Origin: JAWLFI01 sp041685645
GTDB taxonomy: Bacteria; Bacteroidota; Bacteroidia; Chitinophagales; Saprospiraceae
Assembly (NCBI GenBank): GCA_041685645.1
Contig: JAWLFI010000004.1
Coordinates: 1 to 35,851 of the forward strand
DNA length: 35,851 nucleotides
Direction: 5' to 3'
The position numbers were made by a program, and so were the translations under genes. This document shows positions 25,054 through 34,100 of the stretch, piece by piece. The first letter of the stretch is position 1; the number at the start of each line of letters is the position of its first letter. Under the pieces are notes generated by a model that saw only the letters and a program-made list of their open reading frames with translations, had not been told where the DNA came from and made no database searches.

Positions 25054-26406
25054 CTCCTGAATCAATTCATCGATCCGACTAAGGGGGCGCACTTCTATCT
25101 GTTTCGTATTTACGCTGAGACTTTTTACGTTGTTTTTCGGTAAATACAATCGCGTAAAACCCATTCGATCCGCTTCCAGCACCCGCAACTCGGCGCGCGC
25201 TACCGGGCGCACTTCGCCGGACAGCCCGACCTCTCCCGCAAAGGTGTAATTAGCCGGTAAAGCTTCATCCTCAAATGAAGAAACCAAAGCTGCAATAACG
25301 GCCAAATCGATGGAGGGATCTGAAATTCTAAATCCACCGGCGATATTCAAGAAAACGTCTTTTTGATTGAAAAAGAAACCCGCTCTTTTCTCCAATACGG
25401 CCAACAGCATGTGCAATCGGTTCAGATCAAAGCCCGTCGTAGAGCGCTGTGGCGTACCATAGACTGCCGTGCTGACCAGCGATTGCACCTCTACCATCAT
25501 GGGACGCACGCCCTCGATCGTCGCGGAAATGGCACTGCCCGACAAGTCCCGGGCTGTGGACTCCATCAGAATCATAGAGGGGTTTTCAACAGCGGACAGG
25601 CCATTGGGCCCCATTTCATAGATCCCCAATTCATCCGTTGATCCAAAGCGGTTTTTTATGCTTCTCAGCAATCGATAGGCATATTGTCGATCCCCTTCAA
25701 ATTGCAACACACAATCGACCATATGCTCCAGGAGTTTGGGTCCCGCGATCACTCCTTCCTTCGTGATGTGCCCGATCAATGTCATGGGCAGCTGATGTTC
25801 TTTCGCATAGTCGGTCAGCATCGCCGTACATTCCCGAATTTGGGTGATGCTCCCCTGTCCACTTTCCACTTGCATACTTCGCAGGGTCTGAATGGAGTCG
25901 ATAATGACCCAGTCCGGTTTGAGGTCATCCGCTACTTTCAGGATTTTCTCCGTTTCCGTCGCCGCCAATAAATAGCAGTGTTCTCCCAGTGGTTGCCCCA
26001 ATCTGTCAGCTCGCATTTTGATCTGCTCCGGGCTTTCCTCTCCTGAGACGTAGAGCACTGTGTGATCCTGGCTCAGAGCCAGCTGTAGTAAGAGGGTAGA
26101 TTTCCCAATGCCCGGCTGCCCTCCGATGAGCGTCACCCCGCCCGGCACTAATCCACCACCCAGCACGCGATTAAATTCGGCATCAGAAGTCGTCAGGCGC
26201 AATTGCTGCGCTGTCTGGATATCCGAAATCTTTTGCGGACCCGCCTTTACTTCAATTTTTTTGTCCCAGACCGGCGCTTTTTTATTGCCGGGAATCACCT
26301 CCTCCTGCAGCGTATTCCACTCTCCACACCCCCGGCACTGCCCTTGCCATTTGGGGTGATCCGTACCACAGGCCCGACAGATAAATACAACTTTCGCTTT
26401 TGCCAT
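25042..26406 (-). CDS. radA: DNA repair protein RadA (Sms)
   Basis: RadA is a RecA-related ATPase that promotes branch migration and helps process recombination intermediates. The 454-residue protein has the N-terminal zinc finger with C10, C13, C24 and C27 (CRACGTDHPKW to CRGCGEW), the Walker A GGQPGIGKST at 95-104, the RadA-specific KNRFGSTDELG, and a C-terminal Lon-like region with GGFRISDPSIDLAVIAAL and GEVGLSGEVRPV. Length and motifs are typical, and nothing is missing. It ends inside the last codons of the rprY-like gene. A GC-rich hairpin spacer lies upstream, with only a weak AACCTTTG promoter-like box at 26421-26428. Confidence 0.96.
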   Translation of the reverse strand: MAKAKVVFICRACGTDHPKWQGQCRGCGEWNTLQEEVIPGNKKAPVWDKKIEVKAGPQKISDIQTAQQLRLTTSDAEFNRVLGGGLVPGGVTLIGGQPGIGKSTLLLQLALSQDHTVLYVSGEESPEQIKMRADRLGQPLGEHCYLLAATETEKILKVADDLKPDWVIIDSIQTLRSMQVESGQGSITQIRECTAMLTDYAKEHQLPMTLIGHITKEGVIAGPKLLEHMVDCVLQFEGDRQYAYRLLRSIKNRFGSTDELGIYEMGPNGLSAVENPSMILMESTARDLSGSAISATIEGVRPMMVEVQSLVSTAVYGTPQRSTTGFDLNRLHMLLAVLEKRAGFFFNQKDVFLNIAGGFRISDPSIDLAVIAALVSSFEDEALPANYTFAGEVGLSGEVRPVARAELRVLEADRMGFTRLYLPKNNVKSLSVNTKQIEVRPLSRIDELIQELIN

Positions 26407-26642
26407 AGGCGGACAATATACAAAGGTTTGACCTTTTTTTTAATAGGGGCGATCCAGCAGTCCCGAGACTTTTTTTTGGATCTTCTGTTACCCGAGGGCT
26501 CGGGACTGCTGGCGCTATGTTTCGGGGCTCTCTATTCGTTCGGCTCCTCGGCCGCCTTCCGACGGCCTCGGATCTTCGGTGCCTCCAGAGAGAGGCACCT
26601 CACCCCTGCACAGCGCTATCGCAGGAGGAATTCACTTTCTTA
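26407..26642. repeat. Hairpin-rich spacer between radA and the LSm-repeat gene
   Basis: No gene is supported. CCAGCAGTCCCGAG (26454-26467) and CTCGGGACTGCTGG (26499-26512) form a perfect 14-bp inverted repeat around a 31-nt loop, with CCCGAG/CTCGGG (26491-26504) as a competing inner hairpin. A second perfect hairpin GGTGCCTC/GAGGCACC is at 26578-26599. Its look matches dispersed REP-like or MITE-like elements, and the GC-rich style recalls the spacers at the left end and after sprA. Identity by repeat family is not established. Confidence 0.55.
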
Positions 26643-27797
26643 TTAAATGCCAATACTAAAACCAACATAGGGAAGGATATACCCATAATTTAAAGAAGAT
26701 TGAGTGAATCCGAGTCCTAAATCTACACTTACCGACCGACCCATGATACGGACCCCTTGCATAGCGATAAATTCAGAACCGAAGTCATTAATGGCAAGAT
26801 AATTGTTGCTGACGAGCCCCAGCTTGGGACTTACGCGAATTATTCCTGATAGGCTTAAGAATCCTAGAGTTTCACCAGACAAAAATACCGTACCACCACC
26901 AAAGGATAAGTTTTTATCTTTATCTCCCAGCGTTAATAAGCCATAAGGCGCTGTATAATATTGATATTCATCAAAAAGCTGACCGAAAACACCTCCGAAT
27001 AATACGCCGCCGCCGTAGTGAAAGTTATCTGATGCTGAGAAGCTCACTTTTACATGTCCAAAAGGAGTAGGTGTCAAGGCAAAAAATGTGGATATGATCT
27101 CAAAACCACCTCCAATCGACACATTATCGGTTAGACCATAATGGTAGGAGTTTAATAAGATGCCTTGATTACTGTAATACCCATCTCCTTTTCGCATGGG
27201 GATCGCCGTAGGAGTTAAAAAGTATCTAGTGGAAAGGGGATGCTCATAATACCCGACCTTCGAGCCCTCTACTATTTTGATTTTATTTACTTGATTGGGG
27301 TCGTACAATATTTTCCCCGACTTGGTGTATACGGTATTGGGTTCTTTTTTATCTGTACGCCTATACCCTTCATATACTGTACCATCCTTCATGAGAATCC
27401 GAACGAATTCCTTTTCGTAGTCGGTCTCTATTGTAGCAATTTGTCCCTGATCGAGGAATAACTGTCCATTTTTACTTTGCAATACCACCTCTCGATCAGA
27501 CTCCTTCAACAGGGTGCCTTTATGGGTGGTCCCATTTTTCATTTCTATCAATACACTTCTGAGGTCCGGGTTTGAATCAACTTCTTTTATATCCTCCAGA
27601 GATAAAGTGTAGGTCTGCCCCTCGTCCAGGAGCATGACCTCCTTCTCATTTCGATCCACCAGGATTCCGGAATAAACTGTCCCATTATCCATTGTTATTA
27701 CAACTTGTGTGGAATCACCAGCTGAGGGGAGTTCGATTTGACTAAAACAAGCCGATGAAATAAATAAGAGTGACAGGAGAATGATTAGATTTTTCAT
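26643..27797 (-). CDS. Secreted protein with three LSm-like repeats and probable outer-membrane barrel
   Basis: I do not recognise a named family. The 384-residue protein starts at the ATG of MKNLIILLSLLFISSACFSQ, a clear signal peptide; the longer open frame upstream has no support. Three repeats of about 45 residues, period 50, follow at about 32-75, 82-125 and 132-177. Each runs as hydrophobic strand, then M-(D/K)-(N/D)-GT, G-x-(L/Y/I), and a closing I-strand, the pattern of small SH3/LSm-like beta-barrels. From about residue 185 the sequence alternates short beta-strands with GLTDNVSIGGG and YGLLTLG-like turns and ends SFSIGI-like, typical of an outer-membrane beta-barrel. A TATTTTTG box lies upstream. 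Gene reality is strong; function is unknown. Confidence 0.75.
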   Translation of the reverse strand: MKNLIILLSLLFISSACFSQIELPSAGDSTQVVITMDNGTVYSGILVDRNEKEVMLLDEGQTYTLSLEDIKEVDSNPDLRSVLIEMKNGTTHKGTLLKESDREVVLQSKNGQLFLDQGQIATIETDYEKEFVRILMKDGTVYEGYRRTDKKEPNTVYTKSGKILYDPNQVNKIKIVEGSKVGYYEHPLSTRYFLTPTAIPMRKGDGYYSNQGILLNSYHYGLTDNVSIGGGFEIISTFFALTPTPFGHVKVSFSASDNFHYGGGVLFGGVFGQLFDEYQYYTAPYGLLTLGDKDKNLSFGGGTVFLSGETLGFLSLSGIIRVSPKLGLVSNNYLAINDFGSEFIAMQGVRIMGRSVSVDLGLGFTQSSLNYGYILPYVGFSIGI

Positions 27798-27850
27798 AAA
27801 TAGCTTTAAAGGGTGAAATAATGAAAGATAAAAATACAAAAAGCTAAAGA

Positions 27851-27858
27851 CAAAAATA
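27851..27858 (-). promoter_or_regulatory. -7 element for the LSm-repeat gene
   Basis: CAAAAATA on the plus strand reads TATTTTTG on the minus strand, a perfect TAnnTTTG box, about 55 nt before the chosen ATG. No clear upstream TTTG box is seen. It sits between this gene and the terminator of the metal-efflux operon. Confidence 0.4.
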
Positions 27859-27910
27859 CAAAAAGGCAATTTAAAGTGCGGGCACTTCTGTCCCCATTCA
27901 CCCAAAGTTC

Positions 27911-27951
27911 ATAAAAAATGGCGATTGCTGAATGAAATTCAGCAATCGCCA
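27911..27951 (-). terminator. Strong terminator of the metal-efflux operon
   Basis: TGGCGATTGCTGAAT (27919-27933) and ATTCAGCAATCGCCA (27937-27951) form a perfect 15-bp stem with a 3-nt loop. On the minus strand it is followed by TTTTTTAT. It starts a few bases beyond the stop of the small lipoprotein gene, so it closes the operon. Confidence 0.92.
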
Positions 27952-27957
27952 CTTCAG

Positions 27958-28203
27958 TTATTCCACATCTTCGTTTTTCACATAATCCATGCCACAGACA
28001 GGACATGTTCCCGGCTCATCTGCCCCGCTGCCTTCACAGTGCATCGGACAGATATAGGCAGAGGTGTACTCAGGTCCCTGTTTTTCAGACTGTTGTTCGG
28101 TTTGACTTTCTGCATTCTCTTCAGATGCGTCGGATGCAGAACCTCCACAGCTCCATAGCCCTATAGAAAGGATTAAACCTAGAATGATTAATTTTGCGTT
28201 CAT
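27958..28203 (-). CDS. Small heavy-metal-binding lipoprotein
   Basis: An 81-residue lipoprotein. The signal ends in the lipobox LWSC with C19 as lipidated cysteine, then an acidic Ser/Glu/Gln linker and one heavy-metal-binding domain of the CusB-linked HMBD type at about residues 50-75: YICPMHCEGSG, then CPVCGMDYV. Candidate ligands are C52, M54, H55, C56, C67, C70 and M72. It is the last gene of the five-gene metal-efflux operon, 20 nt after the adaptor gene. It probably sits in the periplasm on a membrane and binds or hands over the exported metal; the metal is not shown by sequence. Confidence 0.82.
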   Translation of the reverse strand: MNAKLIILGLILSIGLWSCGGSASDASEENAESQTEQQSEKQGPEYTSAYICPMHCEGSGADEPGTCPVCGMDYVKNEDVE

Positions 28204-28223
28204 GTTTTGAAATTTTTGGTTGA

Positions 28224-29942
28224 TTAATTAAATACTTCTTCTACAGATCCGCATTTCAGCATTTTGTCGCCAAAATAAGGATTTCTAATTTTTTCTTCCT
28301 GACTGATCCAATCAGCACCTTCATTGTCGAAAGCCATCGGACAGTGTTGTACATATAGACTGTCGCTACTTAATTTAAAGTGGCGATGCCAAAAAATTAG
28401 GCTATTGGATATTTCCCGAAAAGCGCCTCGCTGCTTTTCCATGGATTCTTCGTCCGCGATAGCCCGGCTTGCTTTTTCTAATTTTTCTTGTTTTTGCATC
28501 CAAAGGTCTCGGGATTCTTCACCTTTTACTGCAGGAGGCACCTTTTGCGCCGACCGGTAAAAATCCTCAGCAATTGCCCGGACTGCGATTGAATCCGACT
28601 CTACGAAGGCATCTTTCAGCTTCCAATAGTGGTGTTCCATCTCCTGATAAGCCTCTTGGTGTAAGGGGTTGACCTTTTTTCGATCGACAGCAGCCTTGTC
28701 CGATTCTCCCACCATCTGGTTCATCATACTCTTTTGGTTATTAAGTTGGGCCGCAGCATCGATCACAAAGGCTCCTTTGGTAACCACTCGCTCTCCAATT
28801 TCCAATCCGGAGGTGATGTAGGCATTTTCATTGCTGTATTTCGCTACATCTACTTCCCGATATTCATAACTGGGCACTGATGCTCCATCGACCTCGACAT
28901 ACACAATGGAGCGCGGTCCCGTCCAGAGTATCGCCGAGGACGGAATGATGAGCTTGTCAGAAGAACCGGAAGATTCAACTTGTACAAATCCACGAATCAA
29001 CATTTCGGGTTTTAGCACACCCTGGCTGGACACTTTGGCACGAGCCACGGCAGTTCGCTTTTGTGCATCTAATTGTGGATCGATATAGTAAATTCTTCCT
29101 CTAAATTCTCTGCCGGGGGCGGCTTGCGCGGTGAATATCACAGTGGTTCCCTCCTGAATATGCGAGAGGTCGGATTCCTGTACTTGAAATTCAGCCCATA
29201 AATGATTTAAGTTGGAGATGCGGATCATCGAACTGCCTTTTCTTATCATATCGCCCTCTTCAACCTCCAGGCTCGTCACGGTAGCTGTGGTAGAAGCGTG
29301 AATCGTCAAAATATCCCGCGGCCTTCCTTCCGCTATAATCTGATTCATTTGAGTAGAATCCAGCTTCCAATTTTCTAGCTTTCTGCGAGCTGCTCGATAA
29401 AGATCCGGAGCTGATTCTCGCTGGCGGGCTGCAGCTATCAATTCCTCCTGATGGATCCTTAATTCAGGAGCATAAATATCTGCTACTTTTTGCCCCTTTT
29501 GTATTTTTTCTCCTTCGGATTTAACGTATAGGCGGACGATCTCCCCGGGGAAATAGGAAATCAGAGATGAGGAGTAATCTTTGTCGATTTTTATATGTCC
29601 AGAAAGGGAGAGTACATCACCCGATTGATTTCCAGAGCCTTTCACCTCTGCCGTTTCCAGTTGAGACAATCTTACCGCATCTTTAGTCAGGCTCAACTGA
29701 AGGGGGGCTTCAGATTGTGAAGAGGATTTGGGAATCAACTCCATTTCGCAGATCGGGCACAAGCCCGGCTCATCCCGCTCCACTTGCGGGTGCATTGAGC
29801 AGGTGTAGATGGTTTCGGACTCTTCCTCGTTCGAACTGGATGACGAACTCTGAGCATCTTCCCCTTGAGGTGAAAAAACGTACATCACGGCTCCGCCCAA
29901 AGACAGAGCCAGGAGAGCAATAATTATTTCTCGCGTATTCAT
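28224..29942 (-). CDS. cusB: CusB-type RND adaptor with HMBD and DUF3347 domains
   Basis: A 572-residue membrane-fusion protein linking the inner-membrane pump to the outer-membrane channel. The start is set at the ATG of MNTREIIIALLAL, just after the tolC-like stop; a longer open frame upstream overlaps that gene. Order of parts: N-terminal membrane anchor (about 5-23), an HMBD metal-binding segment with YTCSMHPQVERDEPGLCPICEMELIP (two motifs, about 46-71), an efflux adaptor core with barrel-sandwich and beta-barrel regions (about 85-400), and a C-terminal DUF3347 domain (about 425-572) with PLHQEAYQEMEHHYW and HCPMAF. In this family the adaptor binds Cu(I)/Ag(I) through methionines and delivers it to the pump. 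The symbol is by family; the metal is inferred. Confidence 0.88.
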   Translation of the reverse strand: MNTREIIIALLALSLGGAVMYVFSPQGEDAQSSSSSSNEEESETIYTCSMHPQVERDEPGLCPICEMELIPKSSSQSEAPLQLSLTKDAVRLSQLETAEVKGSGNQSGDVLSLSGHIKIDKDYSSSLISYFPGEIVRLYVKSEGEKIQKGQKVADIYAPELRIHQEELIAAARQRESAPDLYRAARRKLENWKLDSTQMNQIIAEGRPRDILTIHASTTATVTSLEVEEGDMIRKGSSMIRISNLNHLWAEFQVQESDLSHIQEGTTVIFTAQAAPGREFRGRIYYIDPQLDAQKRTAVARAKVSSQGVLKPEMLIRGFVQVESSGSSDKLIIPSSAILWTGPRSIVYVEVDGASVPSYEYREVDVAKYSNENAYITSGLEIGERVVTKGAFVIDAAAQLNNQKSMMNQMVGESDKAAVDRKKVNPLHQEAYQEMEHHYWKLKDAFVESDSIAVRAIAEDFYRSAQKVPPAVKGEESRDLWMQKQEKLEKASRAIADEESMEKQRGAFREISNSLIFWHRHFKLSSDSLYVQHCPMAFDNEGADWISQEEKIRNPYFGDKMLKCGSVEEVFN

Positions 29943-29944
29943 GA

Positions 29945-31168
29945 TTATTGATTGTTGTATTTTTGAATAAGGAATAGCTCGCGCTGAGCGGCTTGAGCGG
30001 CCTCCAATTGTTTCCATTGATAGTTGATAATAGCCTCTTCCAATTCCCAGTAATCGAAAAATGTGGCCGTAGAAGAGCTGATTTCCCGGGCCACCATATC
30101 GGCAATGGATCGGGTTTTTTCTATTTGTGATTGTAGAAAATGATATTGAGACAGCGCTTTCTTCATTCGCTCCCTGGCTCGAGATATTTCAGATGTTATT
30201 CGCTGACGTTCATTTTCTTTTTTCCACTCTGCAGCAACAGCCCGACTTTGCAATAATTCTTTTTTCTTCGAATAGCTTGAAGTCAGGAAAGGAAGGCTTA
30301 TTCCGACCATTGGAATGAGGGCATCTCTCCCATTATCCGGCATCTCTACATCCGGCCGTCGGGCATTCCAGATATAATCTATTCCAACGGCTATCCTGGG
30401 ATAGTTGGCCCATTGTTCCACTTTTTGTTGGGCTTCCAGACCTTGTATCTCCTCTTCGTACCATAGAACATTTGGATGTTGGGCCACAGAGTTCTGAACG
30501 GGAATGCTTTCCATGGATGCAATCTCAGGGAAAGAAGTGGTCAGCTCTATAGACTGAAGGGAGTCAGCCCCAATCCAGTACGATATCGCAGCAAAGATGG
30601 CTTTTCGATCGTTTTCGATTTGACGCAGTTGCTCCCGGTACTGTTCTTCCGAACGTTCGATCACTAAGACGCTGGAGTATTTCCCGCTGCCGCTTTCCAT
30701 TTGCCGGATGCGCTCTTGTCGCTGTTCCGACAAGATGTCCAGTGCCCGGCGCAATACTTCCTCCTTTTGCTGCAAAATGTACAAGGCGTGGTATTCAGAT
30801 TGAATCTGAAAGCGCATGTCCAGACGCGTACTTGCTTTTCGACTCAAAACTTGCTGTTGATCGTGTTGATGTACCGACTGTTTGGCTTTCTGATCCCCCC
30901 GATAGGGTAATTTTTGCTGAACGCCCACTTTAAAGACCTGAGGACCCACGCGGGTTTCCACGGGAAAAACTCCGATCCCCATGCTGACTTCTGGAGCCGC
31001 CCAGCTAGTTTCTAGTCGCTCAGCTGCTTCCAGAGCTTCATAATCGTAGTCCAAAGCGCGAAGTTGCGGCTGGGCTTCGTAGGCTTGCTGAATCAATTCG
31101 TCCAGTGGCTGTGCATAAATCAGCGGTATTGAAATTAGACCGATGAATGTGAGGATGATGCATTTCAT
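29945..31168 (-). CDS. TolC-family outer-membrane efflux channel
   Basis: A 407-residue TolC-like (OEP) protein with a signal peptide ending near LIYAQ (residue 20). The body alternates long amphipathic helices (LRALDYDYEALEAAERLE and repeats of the LLxSRAxAAEWKKE type) and short beta-strand segments, the usual pattern of the trimeric channel-tunnel. It is the exit duct of the tripartite metal pump. Its start overlaps the end of the pump gene by 4 nt, and its stop lies 2 nt before the adaptor start, so the three are tightly coupled. It corresponds to CusC by position. Gliding or surface roles are not suggested by the context. Confidence 0.88.
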   Translation of the reverse strand: MKCIILTFIGLISIPLIYAQPLDELIQQAYEAQPQLRALDYDYEALEAAERLETSWAAPEVSMGIGVFPVETRVGPQVFKVGVQQKLPYRGDQKAKQSVHQHDQQQVLSRKASTRLDMRFQIQSEYHALYILQQKEEVLRRALDILSEQRQERIRQMESGSGKYSSVLVIERSEEQYREQLRQIENDRKAIFAAISYWIGADSLQSIELTTSFPEIASMESIPVQNSVAQHPNVLWYEEEIQGLEAQQKVEQWANYPRIAVGIDYIWNARRPDVEMPDNGRDALIPMVGISLPFLTSSYSKKKELLQSRAVAAEWKKENERQRITSEISRARERMKKALSQYHFLQSQIEKTRSIADMVAREISSSTATFFDYWELEEAIINYQWKQLEAAQAAQRELFLIQKYNNQ

Positions 31169-34100
31169 TTGAGTTTCATTTTATAAGATTTCCAAATGTA
31201 AAAGAACAGAGGCACGGTGAACATGGTAATGATTTGTATCATCATACCTCCAAAAGTGGGAATGGCCATTGGAATCATCACGTCTGCACCTTTCCCGGTT
31301 GAACTCAGTACGGGCAGCAGAGCCAGCAGGGTAGTGGCCGTTGTCATCATGGCCGGGCGCACCCGCCGCAGCCCCCCCTGAATGACCGCTTCTTTGAGCT
31401 CGGCGCGCGTCTCAGGTTCTTTTTTGGCAAAACTATCTCTTAAAAAAGTCGCCATCAGGACCCCGTCGTCTGTGGCGATGCCAAATAGGGCCAGAAAGCC
31501 TACCCATACGGCCACGCTCAAATAGACGGTTTTGATGTTGAAGACTTCCCGAAGGGAGGCTCCAAACAGAGAGAAGTTCATGAACCAGTCCGTATTGTAT
31601 AAACCGATCAACAAAAATCCACCGGCAAAAGCAACGGCGACTCCGGAAAATACCATGAATGAAATGGCCGTGGAGCGAAATTGCAAGTACAAAATGATGA
31701 AAATCAGACCTAAGGCCAGGGGCAGCGCAATGGAAAGTCTTTGGTTTGATCTGATTTGCTGTTGATAATTACCGGCAAATTCTAATTGAGTGCCGAACGG
31801 AAGATCCAGCTTGTCATTTGCTCTCATGTCCTCTATTGTGGTCTTTGCCCGTCCAACGACCTCTAATTCCGAGTATCCTTTTTCCCGGTCAAATAATATA
31901 TAACCTACCAGAAAGCCATTTTCACTTTTAATAGATTGTGGACCTCGTTCGTATTCTATTGACGCTAACTCCTTCAGGGGAAGATGTGCTCCATTTGGGG
32001 TAGTGACCAATAACTCCTTGATTTCTTCGGGGTGCGAACGCCATTCTTTGGGATAGCGCAGACGAATGTCATATCGTTCCCTGCCCTCTACGGTCGTTCC
32101 CACCACAGCTCCTCCTACGGCTGTTTGGATATATTCCTGCACATCATCTATACTCAATCCATGCAGTGCTATTGCGGCCCGGTCAATATTGATATTGAGA
32201 TAGGGCTTACCTTCCACCCGTTCCGCAAAAACGGCCGATGCTTTTACGCCTTCAACTTCCTTGAGTACTTTTTCAATTTGTTGTCCGGCTTTTTCAATAC
32301 TCCGTAAATCCGCCCCGCGCACTTTTATACCCATGGGAGCTCGCATACCCGTTTGTAGCATGACCAAACGCGTTTCAATGGGCTGCAATTTTGGCGCTGA
32401 AGTAACTCCCGGCAGTTGAGTGACCTGACTGATCTCCTGCCAAATGTCATCAGGGGTTTGTATGTGGTCTCGCCAATGCCGATAATATTGCCCTTTTCTA
32501 TCGGGAATCAGCTCGTCGGACTCATCCCGTAAAAACTCTCCGTCTTCATCTGTCGCAAATCGAATGCGTCGCCCCTTCTCATCGAGTTTATATTCGGGGT
32601 GATACAAGATGACATTTTCAAACATGGAGATCGGGGCTGGATCCAATGGACTTTCTACCCTCCCCAGCTTGCCTACTACTGTTCGCACTTCGGGTATTGC
32701 TGTAACTGCCATGTCCAACAGCCGCAAATTTCTCAGGTTTTCCTCCATGCCCGAATGGGGCATAGATGTAGGCATGAGCAAAAATGCGCCCTCGTCTAAG
32801 TCTGGCAGGAACTGGGATTGGCTGTTCTGGTAAACGGAGAATCCGCCCCATAAAATCCCGGCGATAAGGATAAAAAAGAGCCATTGCGTACGAAGAAAAA
32901 ACCGCAGCATGTTCTCGTAGTATCTGATGATGCCGGAAAAAAACAGGTAAAACAGGAAAATGGTCCCCGTGACAAAAAGGAAGTTCCACAAAAATATTTG
33001 TTGTACCCCTAAAGGCATCCAAATAGAAGTAAGTATATAACTCACCCAGAGAGCATACACCAGTAAAATACCCCTGTCCAACTTCTCCCTGGACGATTCC
33101 TTGAGTCGCTTTTTTACTATTGAGGCTCCTATGCCAACAGCACCAAGAGCTATCGCAAGGGCCGGCCACAAATGAAAGCCTTCCACCCAGCCATATACTC
33201 CAATTCCAATCAGAATAACATGAGCCGTGTGTTTTAGCCACCACTCACTTTTTCCTTTCTTATATACTATTTGCGCCAGTGGGGGAATCACGAAAAGTGT
33301 GAGAACGATGGCTGCTATGAGAGCAAAGGTTTTGGTATACGCCAGAGGGGTAAACATTTTTCCCTCTGCTCCGATCATAGTGAATACAGGCAAAAAGCTG
33401 ATGATGGTAGTTGCCACGGCGGTGAGTACAGCACTTCCCACCTCCTCAGTCGCATCTAGGACACTTTGTCGAAGAGGAACCTTTTCTCCGGCTTCTTCTA
33501 GTTTGTTGAAGATGCTTTCTACAAGTACAATACTCATATCCACCATAGTTCCTATGGCTATGGCAATCCCAGTGAGCGCAACGATATTGGCTTCAATTCC
33601 CATGGCTCGCATGGCGATAAAGCAAAAGAGAACAGCTACGGGTAATATCCCCGCTACCAATACTGAAGCTTTTATGCTCAATAATAGGAGGAGAACCACG
33701 ATTACGGTAATGATGATTTGAAGCAATAAGGCATTTTCTAGTGTGCCTATGGTCTCTTTTATCAGATCTGTACGGTCGTAAAACGGAACAATCGTCAATT
33801 GACTTTTGGTGCCGTCTTCCAGTGTTTTTGAGGGAAGCGACGGGCCTATTTCTTTAACTTTTTCTTTTACCCCTGTGATAACCGCCATAGGGTTCGATCC
33901 ATAAGCGGAAACCACGACGCCACCGGCTACCTCAGCGCCGGACTTATCTAAAGCTCCTCGCCGACTCGCAGGGCCGATAGATACCCGGGCCACGTCACCT
34001 ACAGTAATCGGACTTTGGTCTTTTGATCGAATCACTGCCTGTTCCAGATCCTCTATATGCTCTACATATCCCAAACCCCTGATAAAATACTCGGCTTGAT

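Noticed and set aside
26461..26512. Classical terminator of radA
   Set aside because: The hairpin lies upstream of radA, not downstream, and the T-tract lies in the loop rather than after the stem.
27798..27905. Longer N-terminus for the LSm-repeat protein
   Set aside because: The extra 36 residues are a run of hydrophobic residues overlapping the promoter box and destroy the clean signal peptide at the internal ATG.
29943..30017. Extended N-terminus for the CusB-type adaptor
   Set aside because: It would overlap the TolC-family gene by more than 70 nt; the ATG just after that gene's stop gives a clean membrane anchor.
32618..33244. 208-residue alternative frame within the RND pump gene
   Set aside because: It lacks family features and lies entirely inside the well-supported cusA-like frame on the same strand.
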